Source of the DNA: Sediminibacterium magnilacihabitans
GTDB lineage: Bacteria > Bacteroidota > Bacteroidia > Chitinophagales > Chitinophagaceae
Direction of reading: 5' to 3'
Length of the DNA: 64,000 nucleotides
Assembly (NCBI GenBank): GCA_002973575.1
Contig: PVEQ01000004.1
Coordinates: 1-64,000 of the forward strand
Each line of letters starts with the position of its first letter. Within the stretch, counting starts at the first letter, position 1. Below are positions 16,720-25,399 of the stretch, in pieces. Position numbers and translations under genes: made by a program. The notes beneath the pieces were generated by a model, which ran no database searches, had not been told where the DNA came from, and worked only from the letters and a program-made list of their open reading frames with translations.

Positions 16720-16820
16720 TTGCTGATTTCTGATTGGATGGCTAATTTTTTAATGGATTGATTTGGGTTCTTTAGCTTTGATGCAGTTTCTCATCATGCG
16801 ATCAAATCAGAAATCAGCAA
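16720..16820. repeat. 16-bp perfect inverted repeat running into ruvC
   Basis: TTGCTGATTTCTGATT (16720-16735) is the exact reverse complement of AATCAGAAATCAGCAA (16805-16820), and a further partial copy (AAATCAGAAATCA) follows. The right arm lies inside the first codons of ruvC and encodes its variable N-terminus. It may be a low-complexity repeat hairpin influencing ruvC translation. Confidence 0.6.
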
Positions 16821-17380
16821 TCATCAAATCAGAAATCATTCTGGGTATCGATCCCGGCACACAGGTAATGGGCTTTGCACTTGTACGCCTGGAAAAAGGC
16901 CAGCCACAGGTATTACTCATGGATGTGCTGAAACTCGCTTCACAGAAAGACATTTATGTACGGCTGGAAATGATCCATGCCAAAGTATGCGAACTGATCA
17001 AACTATACCGGCCCGCTTCCTTTGCCATTGAAGCGCCATTTTTTGGCAAGAATGTACAGAGTATGCTGAAACTGGGCAGGGCCCAGGGAGTGGCGATCGC
17101 TGCAGCCATACAGGCCGGACTGGAAGTAACCGAATATTCACCCAAGAAAGTAAAACAATCTATCACCGGTAATGGCAATGCCGATAAAGATCAGGTATGG
17201 AAAATGTTACAGCGCATCCTGAACATTGAAGAAAAGCCTCAGTATTTTGATGCCACCGATGCATTGGCTGTGGCGCTTTGTCATCATTACCAAACATCTT
17301 CTGTTTTGGGCAAAGCCACCAAAGGCCTTAAAGGATGGGACGACTTCATTGAAAAAAATCCTACGCGAGTAAAGCGGTGA
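16796..17380 (+). CDS. ruvC: Holliday junction resolvase RuvC
   Basis: RuvC is the dimeric endonuclease that resolves Holliday junctions after RuvAB branch migration. With start ATG 16796 it is 194 aa. The acidic active site is visible: D19 (ILGIDPGT), E79 (AIEAPFFGKN) and the C-terminal DATDALAVALCHH. Earlier starts at 16763/16781 would add residues unlike the family. The first dozen codons after the start come from an AATCAGAAATCAGCAA-type repeat. The end overlaps the convergent HIT gene by 20 bp. Confidence 0.95.
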   Translation: MRSNQKSAIIKSEIILGIDPGTQVMGFALVRLEKGQPQVLLMDVLKLASQKDIYVRLEMIHAKVCELIKLYRPASFAIEAPFFGKNVQSMLKLGRAQGVAIAAAIQAGLEVTEYSPKKVKQSITGNGNADKDQVWKMLQRILNIEEKPQYFDATDALAVALCHHYQTSSVLGKATKGLKGWDDFIEKNPTRVKR

Positions 17381-17753
17381 TCTTTTGCTGTGCATCTTTC
17401 AACTCTTCCGGTGTAGGTTGAAGTTTACCCCTGGTGAAATTCAGGTCATCGGCGCTGTTAATGGGAATCAGGTGCACATGCGCATGCGGTACTTCCAATC
17501 CTACCACACTGATACCACAACGGTTACATGGGAACGCCTGCTCAATGGCTTTGGCAATGGGCCGGGCAAAAACAAGTATCTCTGAAAGATAATCATCGCC
17601 AAGATCAAAAAGGTTATCAACTTCTGTTTTGGGTATCACCAGTACATGCCCTTTTACCAGGGGAAAAATATCCAGGAACGCATAGAACCTGTTGTTCTCG
17701 GCAATTTTGTATGAAGGGATTTGTCCGGCTATGATTTTAGAGAAGATGGTCAT
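17361..17753 (-). CDS. HIT-family nucleotide hydrolase
   Basis: A 130-aa histidine-triad protein with the active site HAHVHLIP (H-x-H-x-H) in the last third and the N-terminal segment FSKIIAGQIPSYKIAE typical of Hint/PKCI-like enzymes. These hydrolyse adenosine phosphoramidates or dinucleotide polyphosphates. It lies 32 bp after greA on the same strand; the 3' end overlaps ruvC by 20 bp. Confidence 0.93.
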   Translation of the reverse strand: MTIFSKIIAGQIPSYKIAENNRFYAFLDIFPLVKGHVLVIPKTEVDNLFDLGDDYLSEILVFARPIAKAIEQAFPCNRCGISVVGLEVPHAHVHLIPINSADDLNFTRGKLQPTPEELKDAQQKITALLA

Positions 17754-17785
17754 GGTGATAAGAGTTTGAAAAACGAAAATTCAGC

Positions 17786-18262
17786 TTATACAGTGATGTT
17801 CTCGATTTTGTATTTCATGACACCGGTGGGCGCCTGCACTTCGGCTACTTCGCCTTTTTGCTTACCCAGCAGCCCTTTACCGATAGGAGATCCGGCAGAG
17901 ATCTTTCCTGCTTTCAGATCGGCCTCTTTTTCACCTACGATCTGGTATGTTACCGTTTTCTTGGTAGCGATATTGGTAATGGTTACTTTAGTGAGAATGG
18001 TTACTTTACTAGTATCTATATCACTGGTATCTACAATTTTAGCATTGGCAATAGCGCCTTCCAACTGCTTGATTTTGGCCTCAAGCATGCCTTGCGCTTC
18101 TTTGGCCGCATCGTATTCAGCATTCTCCTTCAAATCGCCTTTCTCGCGCGCCTCCGCAATAGCCCTGGAAGCAGCCGGACGGTCAACAGACTTCATCTTT
18201 TGCAGGTCCTCCCGCATCTTGTCGAATGTCTCCTTTGTCACATACATATTAGCTTCATTCAT
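17786..18262 (-). CDS. greA: Transcription elongation factor GreA
   Basis: GreA enters the RNA polymerase secondary channel and stimulates transcript cleavage to rescue stalled complexes. The 158-aa product starts at MNEANMYVTKETF (18262); the frame is open 14 codons further but without homology. An N-terminal coiled coil carries the acidic tip (REKGDLKENAEYDAAKEAQ), and the C-terminal FKBP-like domain ends GEVAEVQAPTGVMKY. It is followed by the HIT gene. Confidence 0.96.
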   Translation of the reverse strand: MNEANMYVTKETFDKMREDLQKMKSVDRPAASRAIAEAREKGDLKENAEYDAAKEAQGMLEAKIKQLEGAIANAKIVDTSDIDTSKVTILTKVTITNIATKKTVTYQIVGEKEADLKAGKISAGSPIGKGLLGKQKGEVAEVQAPTGVMKYKIENITV

Positions 18263-18477
18263 ACTCTTTGGTTTAAAAAGGGTAAAAAAAATACAACGCC
18301 ACATTTGATTGCAGCGTTGCAGAACGACAAAATAACTACTTTTTTTTCTAATTTCCTATTAGAGATGGATTTAAGAAGTCTTTAACGGGGGCTAGTTTTT
18401 CGGCCGAAAAATGACTTTAATTAATTGATTACAAGCAATTTGAGGATATTAAAACGATTGCATTCATTCTGCTATTC

Positions 18478-19404
18478 TCAGATACCCAGCTTATCCAAAA
18501 CCACTTTCGCCATCTTATAATAAGCCTCATGGCTGTAGCCGGCAATATGTGGGGTGATGATGACATTGGGTTGCTCCAGCAGCCACCGCAGATCGGCCTT
18601 TTCGTCGGGAGTATAGGTGCCCAGTTTCTCATTTTCCAATACATCCAGCGCCGCTGCCTTCACTTTACCGCTTTGTAAAGCTCCAATGAGTGACTTAACA
18701 CTGGTTACCTTACCCCTGCTGGTATTTAGGAAATAAGGCTTTCTTTCCATGGCGTCGAAGAACGCGTCGTTGGCCAGGTGAAAAGTTTCGTCGGTAAGCG
18801 GTACATGCAGGCTCACCACATCGGCATAACGCAATACCTGTTCAAGTCCTGCTTCGTGAATATAACCCTTCGCAAAATCAGACTTGTACTTATCGTAGGC
18901 CAATACCGTTACATCAAAAGAAGAGAGCAGTTTGGCAAACGCGGCCCCGGTATTACCAAAGCCAATGATGCCTACCGTTTTCCCGCTCAGTTCATCGGCA
19001 CGGTTCTCGGCGCGCAGCCATTTTCCTTCGGCAATCTCGCGGTTACTGCTGCTGATATGATTCATGAGGTTCAGCAACATGCCAAGCGCCTGTTCAGCTA
19101 CGGCATTGCGGTTGCCTTCCGGACTACTCTCACAATGAATACCCTTGCGCTTTGCATAATCCACATCTATCAACTCCATACCACTTCCCAAACGGCCAAT
19201 CCATTTCAATCGTGCAGCAGCATCCAGCATGGCTGCATCGATCTTTAAACGGGTGGTTACTATGAGTCCGGTTACTTCTGCAATAGCCAATTTCAATTCA
19301 TCGTAACTGATGCTCGGCCGGTACAGGGTTTCATAACCAGCTTGCTCCAGGCGTTGCAGGAGGTATTCATGTACGGGTGCTGTAATAATGACTTTAAGTT
19401 TCAT
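18478..19404 (-). CDS. D-2-hydroxyacid dehydrogenase (phosphoglycerate dehydrogenase-like)
   Basis: A 308-aa NAD-dependent D-isomer hydroxyacid dehydrogenase. The Rossmann motif is [15 protein letters not shown] (about 146-160), and catalytic Arg (LNTSRGKV), Glu (LDVLENEK) and His (ITPHIAGYS) are all present. It has no ACT or ASB regulatory domain, so it is the short type, like many SerA-related enzymes. The substrate could be 3-phosphoglycerate or another 2-oxoacid. It lies 14 bp after rsmA. Confidence 0.87.
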   Translation of the reverse strand: MKLKVIITAPVHEYLLQRLEQAGYETLYRPSISYDELKLAIAEVTGLIVTTRLKIDAAMLDAAARLKWIGRLGSGMELIDVDYAKRKGIHCESSPEGNRNAVAEQALGMLLNLMNHISSSNREIAEGKWLRAENRADELSGKTVGIIGFGNTGAAFAKLLSSFDVTVLAYDKYKSDFAKGYIHEAGLEQVLRYADVVSLHVPLTDETFHLANDAFFDAMERKPYFLNTSRGKVTSVKSLIGALQSGKVKAAALDVLENEKLGTYTPDEKADLRWLLEQPNVIITPHIAGYSHEAYYKMAKVVLDKLGI

Positions 19405-19418
19405 ACGCTAACGGGCTC

Positions 19419-20174
19419 TCATTTCATTTTAAAGGTCAGTTTGGCAAAATCTTCCACACTCAACTGCTCTGCGCGTTTGCTGAAGATCTCTTCCTGGAGC
19501 AGTTCTTTATCGAACAGGCTTTTCAATGGATTCCGCAACATTTTTCTGCGCTGGTTGAAAGCAGATTTTACCAGCGTGAAAAACGAGCGCTCGTTTTTCA
19601 TATCGTAATGTGTGCTCCTGCGTTTCAAACGGATCACACCACTCATCACTTTCGGGGGCGGGTTGAAACTGCCGGGCGGCACATCGAATAAATATTCCAC
19701 ATCGTAATAAGCTTGTATTAGCACACTCAATATGCCATAGTCTTTGCTGTTGGGTTTTGAGGTCACACGTTGCGCCACTTCTTTTTGGAACATGCCAATC
19801 ATGACGGGTACCTGTTCTTTCCATTCCAGGATCCTGAACAATATCTGCGATGAAATATTATAAGGGAAGTTGCCTGCAACGGTGAAAGGAACAGGGAAAG
19901 GCAAGGCCACATCCAGGATGCTTTCATGCAGTATTTTCCCTTTGATGGAAGGATAGCTGTGTTCGAGGTACGCTACTTTTTCAGCATCCAACTCCACTGC
20001 TTTGAATTCGATTCCCGGCAGTTGCAGCAAGTATTTGGTGAGGGCGCCACCACCGGGACCAACTTCCAGCAGGTGACTGAAATCGTCTTCCTGTAAAGCT
20101 TTCACTATCTTTTCACAGACCCGTTCATCTTTCAGGAAATGCTGGCCCAGTGACTTTTTCAGCGTGTATTGCAT
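19419..20174 (-). CDS. rsmA: 16S rRNA (adenine1518/1519-N6)-dimethyltransferase
   Basis: RsmA/KsgA dimethylates the two adenines of the 3'-terminal hairpin of 16S rRNA in late 30S assembly; its loss gives kasugamycin resistance. The 251-aa protein opens with KKSLGQHFLKDE, has the SAM-binding motif LEVGPGGGALT (36-46) and the catalytic N102-F-P-Y105, and ends with a small helical domain. It heads a two-gene unit with the dehydrogenase. TACTTTTG (minus strand, 20180-20187) just upstream could be the -7 box. Confidence 0.96.
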   Translation of the reverse strand: MQYTLKKSLGQHFLKDERVCEKIVKALQEDDFSHLLEVGPGGGALTKYLLQLPGIEFKAVELDAEKVAYLEHSYPSIKGKILHESILDVALPFPVPFTVAGNFPYNISSQILFRILEWKEQVPVMIGMFQKEVAQRVTSKPNSKDYGILSVLIQAYYDVEYLFDVPPGSFNPPPKVMSGVIRLKRRSTHYDMKNERSFFTLVKSAFNQRRKMLRNPLKSLFDKELLQEEIFSKRAEQLSVEDFAKLTFKMK

Positions 20175-20252
20175 TGCTGCAAAAGTACATCATTGCACAA
20201 AAATGAGCCATGGGCCAATAATCCTTATTTTTACGGTCTAAATCTATCCTGA

Positions 20253-21350
20253 ATGAGTGCTGAATTGCAAAAACCCGTTATCGGATTTTCTTGTGGCGAT
20301 CTGAATGGTATTGGCCTGGAGTTGATCATTAAAACCCTGGCCGATCACCGCCTGCTCGATTTTTGCATACCGGTTGTTTTTGCCAGCAATAAAAGCGTGA
20401 ACTTCTATCGCAAGAGCCTGGCCGATATCAACTTCAATTATTCCAGTGGCAAAGAACTCGACAGGCTTAACACCAAACAGGTGAACGTGTATAATTCATG
20501 GGAGGAAGATGTGGTGATTACGCCCGGCCAGCTCAATGAAACAGGCGGGAAATATGCGTTGATCTCACTTAAAGATGCCGCGCAGGCGCTTAAAAACGGG
20601 CAGATACAAGGACTGGTAACAGCGCCCATACACAAGAAAAACATACAATCGGCCGAATTTCAATACAGTGGCCATACGCCTTATCTCAAAGCGCTGTTCG
20701 AAGTGAATGATGTGCTCATGTTCATGGTGGCAGAGAATATAAAAGTAGGGCTCGTAACCGAGCATGTTACCATTGCCGATGTAGCGCCGCATATTACGCG
20801 CGAGAGCATTACCGGCAAGCTGCGCATCATGAACAGCAGCCTGCAAAAAGATTTTGGTATCGATAAGCCCAGGATCGCCGTACTCGGACTCAATCCGCAT
20901 GCCGGCGATGAAGGATTGATCGGCAATGAAGAAGAAACCATCATTAAACCGGCCATCAAAGATGCCAGGCACAGCATGATGGTCTTCGGCCCCTATAGCG
21001 CCGATGCATTTTTCGCGCGCGGTCAGCACGAAAAATTCGATGCCGTACTGGCCATGTACCACGATCAGGGATTGATCCCATTCAAATCGCTGGCTATTGG
21101 CGAGGGGGTGAATTACACAGCCGGACTGAACGCGGTACGCACCAGCCCCGATCACGGAACTGCTTTTGATATTGCAGGCAAAGGAAAAGCCGATGCCAGT
21201 TCTTTTCTTGCCGCCACTTTCGAATGCATCGATATCATCCGTAGAAAAGCAGGCTATGCCGAAATGCGCCAGAACCCCATGCGCAAGATGAGCGCCAAGA
21301 TGATGGCCAATGCAGTAGACGAAAAGCTTTCGGAAGAAGCAGAAAGTTAA
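20253..21350 (+). CDS. pdxA: 4-hydroxythreonine-4-phosphate dehydrogenase
   Basis: PdxA oxidises 4-phosphohydroxy-threonine in DXP-dependent pyridoxal phosphate synthesis. The 365-aa protein shows the family motifs GDLNGIGLELIIK near the N-terminus, SGHTPYLKALF, GLNPHAGDEGLIGNEE and MYHDQGLIPFK with metal-binding His/Asp residues, and RTSPDHGTAFDIAG. It is divergent from rsmA, an arrangement seen also in Proteobacteria, where pdxA and ksgA are linked. It is convergent with the small regulator gene. Confidence 0.96.
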   Translation: MSAELQKPVIGFSCGDLNGIGLELIIKTLADHRLLDFCIPVVFASNKSVNFYRKSLADINFNYSSGKELDRLNTKQVNVYNSWEEDVVITPGQLNETGGKYALISLKDAAQALKNGQIQGLVTAPIHKKNIQSAEFQYSGHTPYLKALFEVNDVLMFMVAENIKVGLVTEHVTIADVAPHITRESITGKLRIMNSSLQKDFGIDKPRIAVLGLNPHAGDEGLIGNEEETIIKPAIKDARHSMMVFGPYSADAFFARGQHEKFDAVLAMYHDQGLIPFKSLAIGEGVNYTAGLNAVRTSPDHGTAFDIAGKGKADASSFLAATFECIDIIRRKAGYAEMRQNPMRKMSAKMMANAVDEKLSEEAES

Positions 21351-21361
21351 TATATCATCGT

Positions 21362-21652
21362 TTATTTTCCTGCTTTTAAATAACCCTGCAAGGCTTTCAC
21401 ATACGCCTCAAAAGCCGCTAAGCCTGCAGGGGTGATCTTACAAATGGTTTGGGGATAATTATTCTTGAATTGCTTGACCACTTCTATATAGCCGGCATCT
21501 TTTAATTTTTGAACCTGCACACTGAGGTTACCTGCAGTTGCATTGGTCTTTTCACGGATAAAAGTAAACTCCGCTTCCTTAATGCCGATGAGCAGGCTCA
21601 TCACTGCAAGCCTCAGTTGAGAATGTAATATGGGATCCAGTTCCTTAAACAT
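21362..21652 (-). CDS. Small winged-helix transcriptional regulator
   Basis: A 96-aa product from MFKELDPILHSQLRL (ATG 21652). It fits the HTH_34/winged-helix family: a MarR/ArsR-like DNA-binding domain (LLIGIKEAEFTFIREKTNATAGNLSVQVQKL) with a basic wing and little else. Family members dimerise and usually repress their own operon. It overlaps the end of the upstream membrane protein gene by 8 bp, which indicates coupling; the double GTTTAAAC site before that gene is a good operator candidate. Confidence 0.82.
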   Translation of the reverse strand: MFKELDPILHSQLRLAVMSLLIGIKEAEFTFIREKTNATAGNLSVQVQKLKDAGYIEVVKQFKNNYPQTICKITPAGLAAFEAYVKALQGYLKAGK

Positions 21653-22256
21653 GGGTTCTTCTTTGTTCAAGATATCTTTTTCTCAGGATCAGGCCGGGAA
21701 TAAACCAACAAGTCAGCGCTGCCACAGCGCCGAAGAGCACATCGTACTTGGTAACAGTAAAACAGGATGCAATGAACAGCCCATAAGTCAGGATAGCGCC
21801 GATGAGCATGGGTCTGAACTTTTTTACCAGGCCCGTTACCAGTGTTGGCAATGCATACAGCAGCAGGAATAAAGAATATATACTGGGAATAGAAGAACCA
21901 GCTACAGAAGGAACAATGTTCTCATAAGCAACCAGTCCGAATATAGAAATACCATAAGCCAGCCATACTGCATCCAGTGCATCGTCTTCGTGTTTCCTTA
22001 CTTTTTTCAAACGCCTTTCCTTCATGGAAATGATCACGTGTGGGATCAATGCAAACAATACCAACAGCCAGATATCAAAACCCAATTCGAACGAAAATTC
22101 GATCTCCAGGTAATTCACCAACGAAGCAATGGCTACTACAGAACCCCACAACAATGCTACAATGCCCGTTTCGTGGTAACTGCTTTTTACTTTTTCGATC
22201 ATGCTGGTGATCAGTTCCAGGCTTTCTTTTTCGCTCAATGTTTTTTGTTCTTTCAT
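21645..22256 (-). CDS. Integral membrane protein, partner of the small regulator
   Basis: A 203-aa protein from MKEQKTLSEKESLELI (22256). A cytoplasmic helical segment of about 30 residues is followed by about five membrane helices, broken by the charged loop MKERRLKKVRKHEDDALD. I do not recognise a specific function. The 3' end overlaps the start of a winged-helix regulator by 8 bp, an arrangement common for regulator/membrane-protein pairs in Bacteroidota. Confidence 0.72.
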   Translation of the reverse strand: MKEQKTLSEKESLELITSMIEKVKSSYHETGIVALLWGSVVAIASLVNYLEIEFSFELGFDIWLLVLFALIPHVIISMKERRLKKVRKHEDDALDAVWLAYGISIFGLVAYENIVPSVAGSSIPSIYSLFLLLYALPTLVTGLVKKFRPMLIGAILTYGLFIASCFTVTKYDVLFGAVAALTCWFIPGLILRKRYLEQRRTHV

Positions 22257-22284
22257 CAGATAGATTGTTTCGGTTTCATCAAAC

Positions 22285-22321
22285 AAGTTTAAACCTCACC
22301 GGTTACGGAAGGTTTAAACTT
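22285..22321. promoter_or_regulatory. Double GTTTAAAC dyad upstream of the membrane protein/regulator operon
   Basis: AAGTTTAAACCT (22285-22296) and AGGTTTAAACTT (22310-22321) form a perfect 12-bp inverted repeat with a 13-base gap. Each arm contains the 8-bp palindrome GTTTAAAC, with centres 25 bp apart. There is no T-run after the hairpin in either direction, so it is unlikely to be a terminator. Its position 29 bp before the start codon suits an operator for the small winged-helix regulator. Confidence 0.55.
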
Positions 22322-22372
22322 AAGAAAAAACTGCACACGAAACTGTTGCCCGTGTCCGTTATACACTATCAA

Positions 22373-22999
22373 CTACTGGCAATCGGCCAGCAATTTTTCA
22401 GCTTCAGCCTTTCCCCATAAAGGATGCAGGGGCGATGCAGGTTGAAATGTTTTGAACAACTCCACTGATTTCTCTGCATATTTCCTGGCAGCAGCTTTTC
22501 CTCCGCCATAAGCTTCCGGTGTTTTGAAAAGTGTTTGTCCTTCCAGGTAATATACACGCGGGTTGTTAGGGTCTGCTTTTTTTGCATCTTCCAGCGCTTT
22601 ACGTGCTTCAGCGCCATAAGTCTGCCAACGGGTCATAGGGTCTACCGTCATTTGCTGTATCGCCACCATCTGGTGCAGACAATATATCTCCGAATGCTTT
22701 TCTATCGACTCGGCCTTGGCAATCAGGTCGCGCGATTTTTCCGCTAACTTGTCTTTATCGGCTTTAGGATTCATCCAACCCGTAATATAATTGGCATAAG
22801 CTGCATAATAATAGGGCAGCCACTTGTCTTTTTCAGCGTCGGCAATTCTTTCGAAGAAAGCAGAAGCAGTGCTCATATCATCTGCTGTTTTAGCAGCCGC
22901 CAGTTGCTCCAGCCCTTTCTGCATACCGGCTTCATATTTACTTTGCGCCGCCAACCGGCCCGCACAAAAAAGTGATACGATAACGAGAATCTTTTTCAT
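22373..22999 (-). CDS. Secreted TPR-like protein, unknown function
   Basis: A 208-aa protein with a signal peptide (about 1-18, KKILVIVSLFCAGRLAAQ). The mature part is helical with TPR-like pairs, e.g. DKWLPYYYAAYANYITGW and the repeat-like KADPNNPRVYYLEGQTLF. It probably resides in the periplasm and mediates protein contacts; no enzymatic motif is visible. It lies 43 bp after the TonB receptor gene, so co-transcription is likely. Confidence 0.72.
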   Translation of the reverse strand: MKKILVIVSLFCAGRLAAQSKYEAGMQKGLEQLAAAKTADDMSTASAFFERIADAEKDKWLPYYYAAYANYITGWMNPKADKDKLAEKSRDLIAKAESIEKHSEIYCLHQMVAIQQMTVDPMTRWQTYGAEARKALEDAKKADPNNPRVYYLEGQTLFKTPEAYGGGKAAARKYAEKSVELFKTFQPASPLHPLWGKAEAEKLLADCQ

Positions 23000-23042
23000 G
23001 TTTACATGGTTTGTTGTTAAATATTATTTTTCCTTCTAAATT

Positions 23043-25250
23043 TTACAAGTTGTTATTGATCGCATCCTGCCTCCTGTCCACGCCCCAGCTCAGGAACAAT
23101 CCTACGAAAAAGAATTGGGGTGCGGGAGGTGTTATGGCTTCTTTCCGGCTACCATCGTAAGAATAGTTGTAACCGAATACCTGCTTGTTGTCGAGCACAT
23201 TGGTTACCGATACTACAAATACCCCAAAGGCTTTCCCGATCGAAGTCAGGTAATTCATACTGAATCCCAAGCTATTATAGTTGATGGTCTTACCCTGGTC
23301 GGCAATAACATATTGATTACCGTTTTGCATCAGGTTATAATAAGGTCTGCCGGTAGCAAATGAATAGGTAACGTTGAAGCCCGTATTAATGCTGCTCACA
23401 AAACGCTTGACCACTACCGAAGCAGTATGATTTGCAGCAAAGCTGGGTTGCAACTCCTGGGGAAAATTGAGGTAATTCCTTTTTGTATCGAGGTACGAAT
23501 AACTCAGCCAGTAATCCAGTCCCTTGAACGTTTTCTTATCGCGCCAGAACAATTCAATTCCTTTTGCATCCCCGGTACCGCTGTTATCATAAGCCGGGAA
23601 GGTCTTCAACAGGTCGTCGTATTTTTTATAATACGCTTCTACACGAAATGTTTGCAGCGTAGTGGTTTTGATATAATTGATGATATAGTGTGTGGCTTTC
23701 GTGTAATTGAAGTTGCGCGTGATATAGAGATATGTATTTTCCGGTTTCTGATAGAATACACCGTAAGCAATACTCATCTGTGCGTTCTTACCGGTTTTAT
23801 ATGCCAGTGATACCCTCGGTGCAAAATCAGCCTTATCAATGACTGATGAATGTTCAAACCGACCACCCACTTTAGCAGCCAGTTCATTGGTGATATAAAG
23901 ATCCGCTTCTGCAAACAGCGACTTCAAATGATCTGGCAGCACTGAACGATAACTGTTGTACAGGTTTTTGTTATAGAAATACATGTACTCCCCACCAAAA
24001 CGGATCACGCTGATACCACTGATGCGCTTATCCCATACTGCTTTCAACTGTGTAAGATCGCCCCTGGTAATAAGGTTGAAATTGCTGGTATCTATCCAGG
24101 GAGTACCCGTTGTTACCGGTACATTCTGCTGGTTTTGTATCTGCTGTGAAATATTGCTGTGATCGGTGCTGAAACTAAAGCCCAGGTTCATTTTCCAGCC
24201 GTTGCCCAGGTTCTCGCGCCAGCTGAGGTTATTGTACCAGTTCGTATTCTGTAATCCGAAAGCATTCTTCAAAGAAGGATCGTTGACGTTGGGCCGGCGT
24301 AAGCCCAGATCGATGGCACCGAAAGTGGTATAATATTTAATCATGCCGCCTGTTTTGGTCTTGATGCGAAAATTAGCATCGGCCGAATGAAGTTGTGGTA
24401 TCCTGAAGTAATCGGGCTTCTGTTTCACCACCGCGAAATAAGGTATCAGGTTGGTATACCCATAATTCATACCAAAGGAAGACTGTTTATCCTTCGCTAC
24501 TTTTTGCATGCCAGCGCCCAGGAAAACAGTAGAGATGGAAGCAGTAGCTTCTGAACGATCGGGAATGTCGATACTTTCCATGATCAACGCAGAAGAAAGC
24601 GCCTGGCCGTACAATGCAGAATAACCACCGGTGCTGAAAATGGTTCCTTTGAATAAATTCGGGACAAACCTTCCACGGGAAGCAATATCAGGCACGCTGG
24701 CCTGGAAAGGATTGTTCACCAGGGTACCATCTATGAATTGTTTGGCCTCATAGCCGGCGCCACCGCGCACAAACAATCCTTCCTGCTCGCCTACCTGCTG
24801 GGCTCCGGGAAGCGTCTTGACCACCGCGGTGATATCGGCATTGGCACCTCCGGTGGTATATACATCCAAAGACGACAATACCGTAGCGGCCTTCTTCCTG
24901 TCACCTGCTTCAAAACTTCCTGCAGTAACAGTTACTGCTTTCAATTCGCTGATCTCTTCTTTCAAAGCAAAAGAAACTTCAACAGGAGTAGTTCCAATCG
25001 TTACTTTTTCTTCCACTGTTTTATAACCAAGCAGGGATGCCACCAACACCTGCTCGCCTTTTTCAAATGTTTTAAACGAAAAATGACCTGCCGAATCGGC
25101 AACGCCGCCATCGTATGAACCTTTCACTACAATACTGGCTCCAGGCAGTATATGGCCTTTCGCATCTTTTACTTTACCTTTGATGCGTACCTGGGCGCCG
25201 GCAATACCCGACAACCCAAGGCCAACCAATATCATGATCCATTTTTTCAT
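23043..25250 (-). CDS. TonB-dependent outer membrane receptor with carboxypeptidase-D-like N-domain
   Basis: A 735-aa protein from MKKWIMILVGLGL (25250). A signal peptide (1-20) is followed by a CarboxypepD_reg-like domain (about 23-105, RIKGKVKDAKGHILPGAS), then a plug domain (about 120-230, LPGAQQVGEQEGLFVRGG) and a 22-strand barrel. It is smaller than SusC proteins and has no SusD partner, so it is more likely a metal, siderophore or cofactor receptor; the substrate is not predictable. It is preceded by a promoter and by the terminator palindrome of the atp operon. Confidence 0.9.
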   Translation of the reverse strand: MKKWIMILVGLGLSGIAGAQVRIKGKVKDAKGHILPGASIVVKGSYDGGVADSAGHFSFKTFEKGEQVLVASLLGYKTVEEKVTIGTTPVEVSFALKEEISELKAVTVTAGSFEAGDRKKAATVLSSLDVYTTGGANADITAVVKTLPGAQQVGEQEGLFVRGGAGYEAKQFIDGTLVNNPFQASVPDIASRGRFVPNLFKGTIFSTGGYSALYGQALSSALIMESIDIPDRSEATASISTVFLGAGMQKVAKDKQSSFGMNYGYTNLIPYFAVVKQKPDYFRIPQLHSADANFRIKTKTGGMIKYYTTFGAIDLGLRRPNVNDPSLKNAFGLQNTNWYNNLSWRENLGNGWKMNLGFSFSTDHSNISQQIQNQQNVPVTTGTPWIDTSNFNLITRGDLTQLKAVWDKRISGISVIRFGGEYMYFYNKNLYNSYRSVLPDHLKSLFAEADLYITNELAAKVGGRFEHSSVIDKADFAPRVSLAYKTGKNAQMSIAYGVFYQKPENTYLYITRNFNYTKATHYIINYIKTTTLQTFRVEAYYKKYDDLLKTFPAYDNSGTGDAKGIELFWRDKKTFKGLDYWLSYSYLDTKRNYLNFPQELQPSFAANHTASVVVKRFVSSINTGFNVTYSFATGRPYYNLMQNGNQYVIADQGKTINYNSLGFSMNYLTSIGKAFGVFVVSVTNVLDNKQVFGYNYSYDGSRKEAITPPAPQFFFVGLFLSWGVDRRQDAINNNL

Positions 25251-25297
25251 TATCACTCAGTTTTGGAACACGAACATAAAGTAGTTTATTTTATAAA

Positions 25298-25328
25298 CAA
25301 AAATATTTGGATGAGCGGTAATAAAAAA
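25298..25328 (-). promoter_or_regulatory. Promoter of the TonB receptor gene
   Basis: On the minus strand, TTTT (25325-25328), a 19-bp spacer and TATTTTTG (25298-25305) match the Bacteroidota promoter, with one mismatch in the -33 element. It starts immediately beside the 46-bp terminator palindrome, so termination of atpA and initiation of the receptor gene are juxtaposed. Confidence 0.5.
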
Positions 25329-25374
25329 CCCTTTCTCTTTGCCCTGGGTTTAAACCCAGGGCAAAGAGAAAGGG
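25329..25374. terminator. 46-bp perfect palindrome after atpA (dispersed element copy 2)
   Basis: A perfect 46-bp inverted repeat (CCCTTTCTCTTTGCCCTGGG arms around TTTAAA). On the minus strand it is followed by TTTTTTAT, a proper terminator tail for the atp operon. The inner 34 bp match the palindrome at 4806-4839 except for one C-G to T-A pair change in both arms, which preserves pairing. Confidence 0.8.
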
Positions 25375-25399
25375 TGATTAAAATCAATCTATGAACTAC

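Noticed and set aside
18396..18411. TTTTTCGGCCGAAAAA palindrome as terminator of the dehydrogenase gene
   Set aside because: No T-run follows on either strand and the stem would need a tight loop; no clear role.
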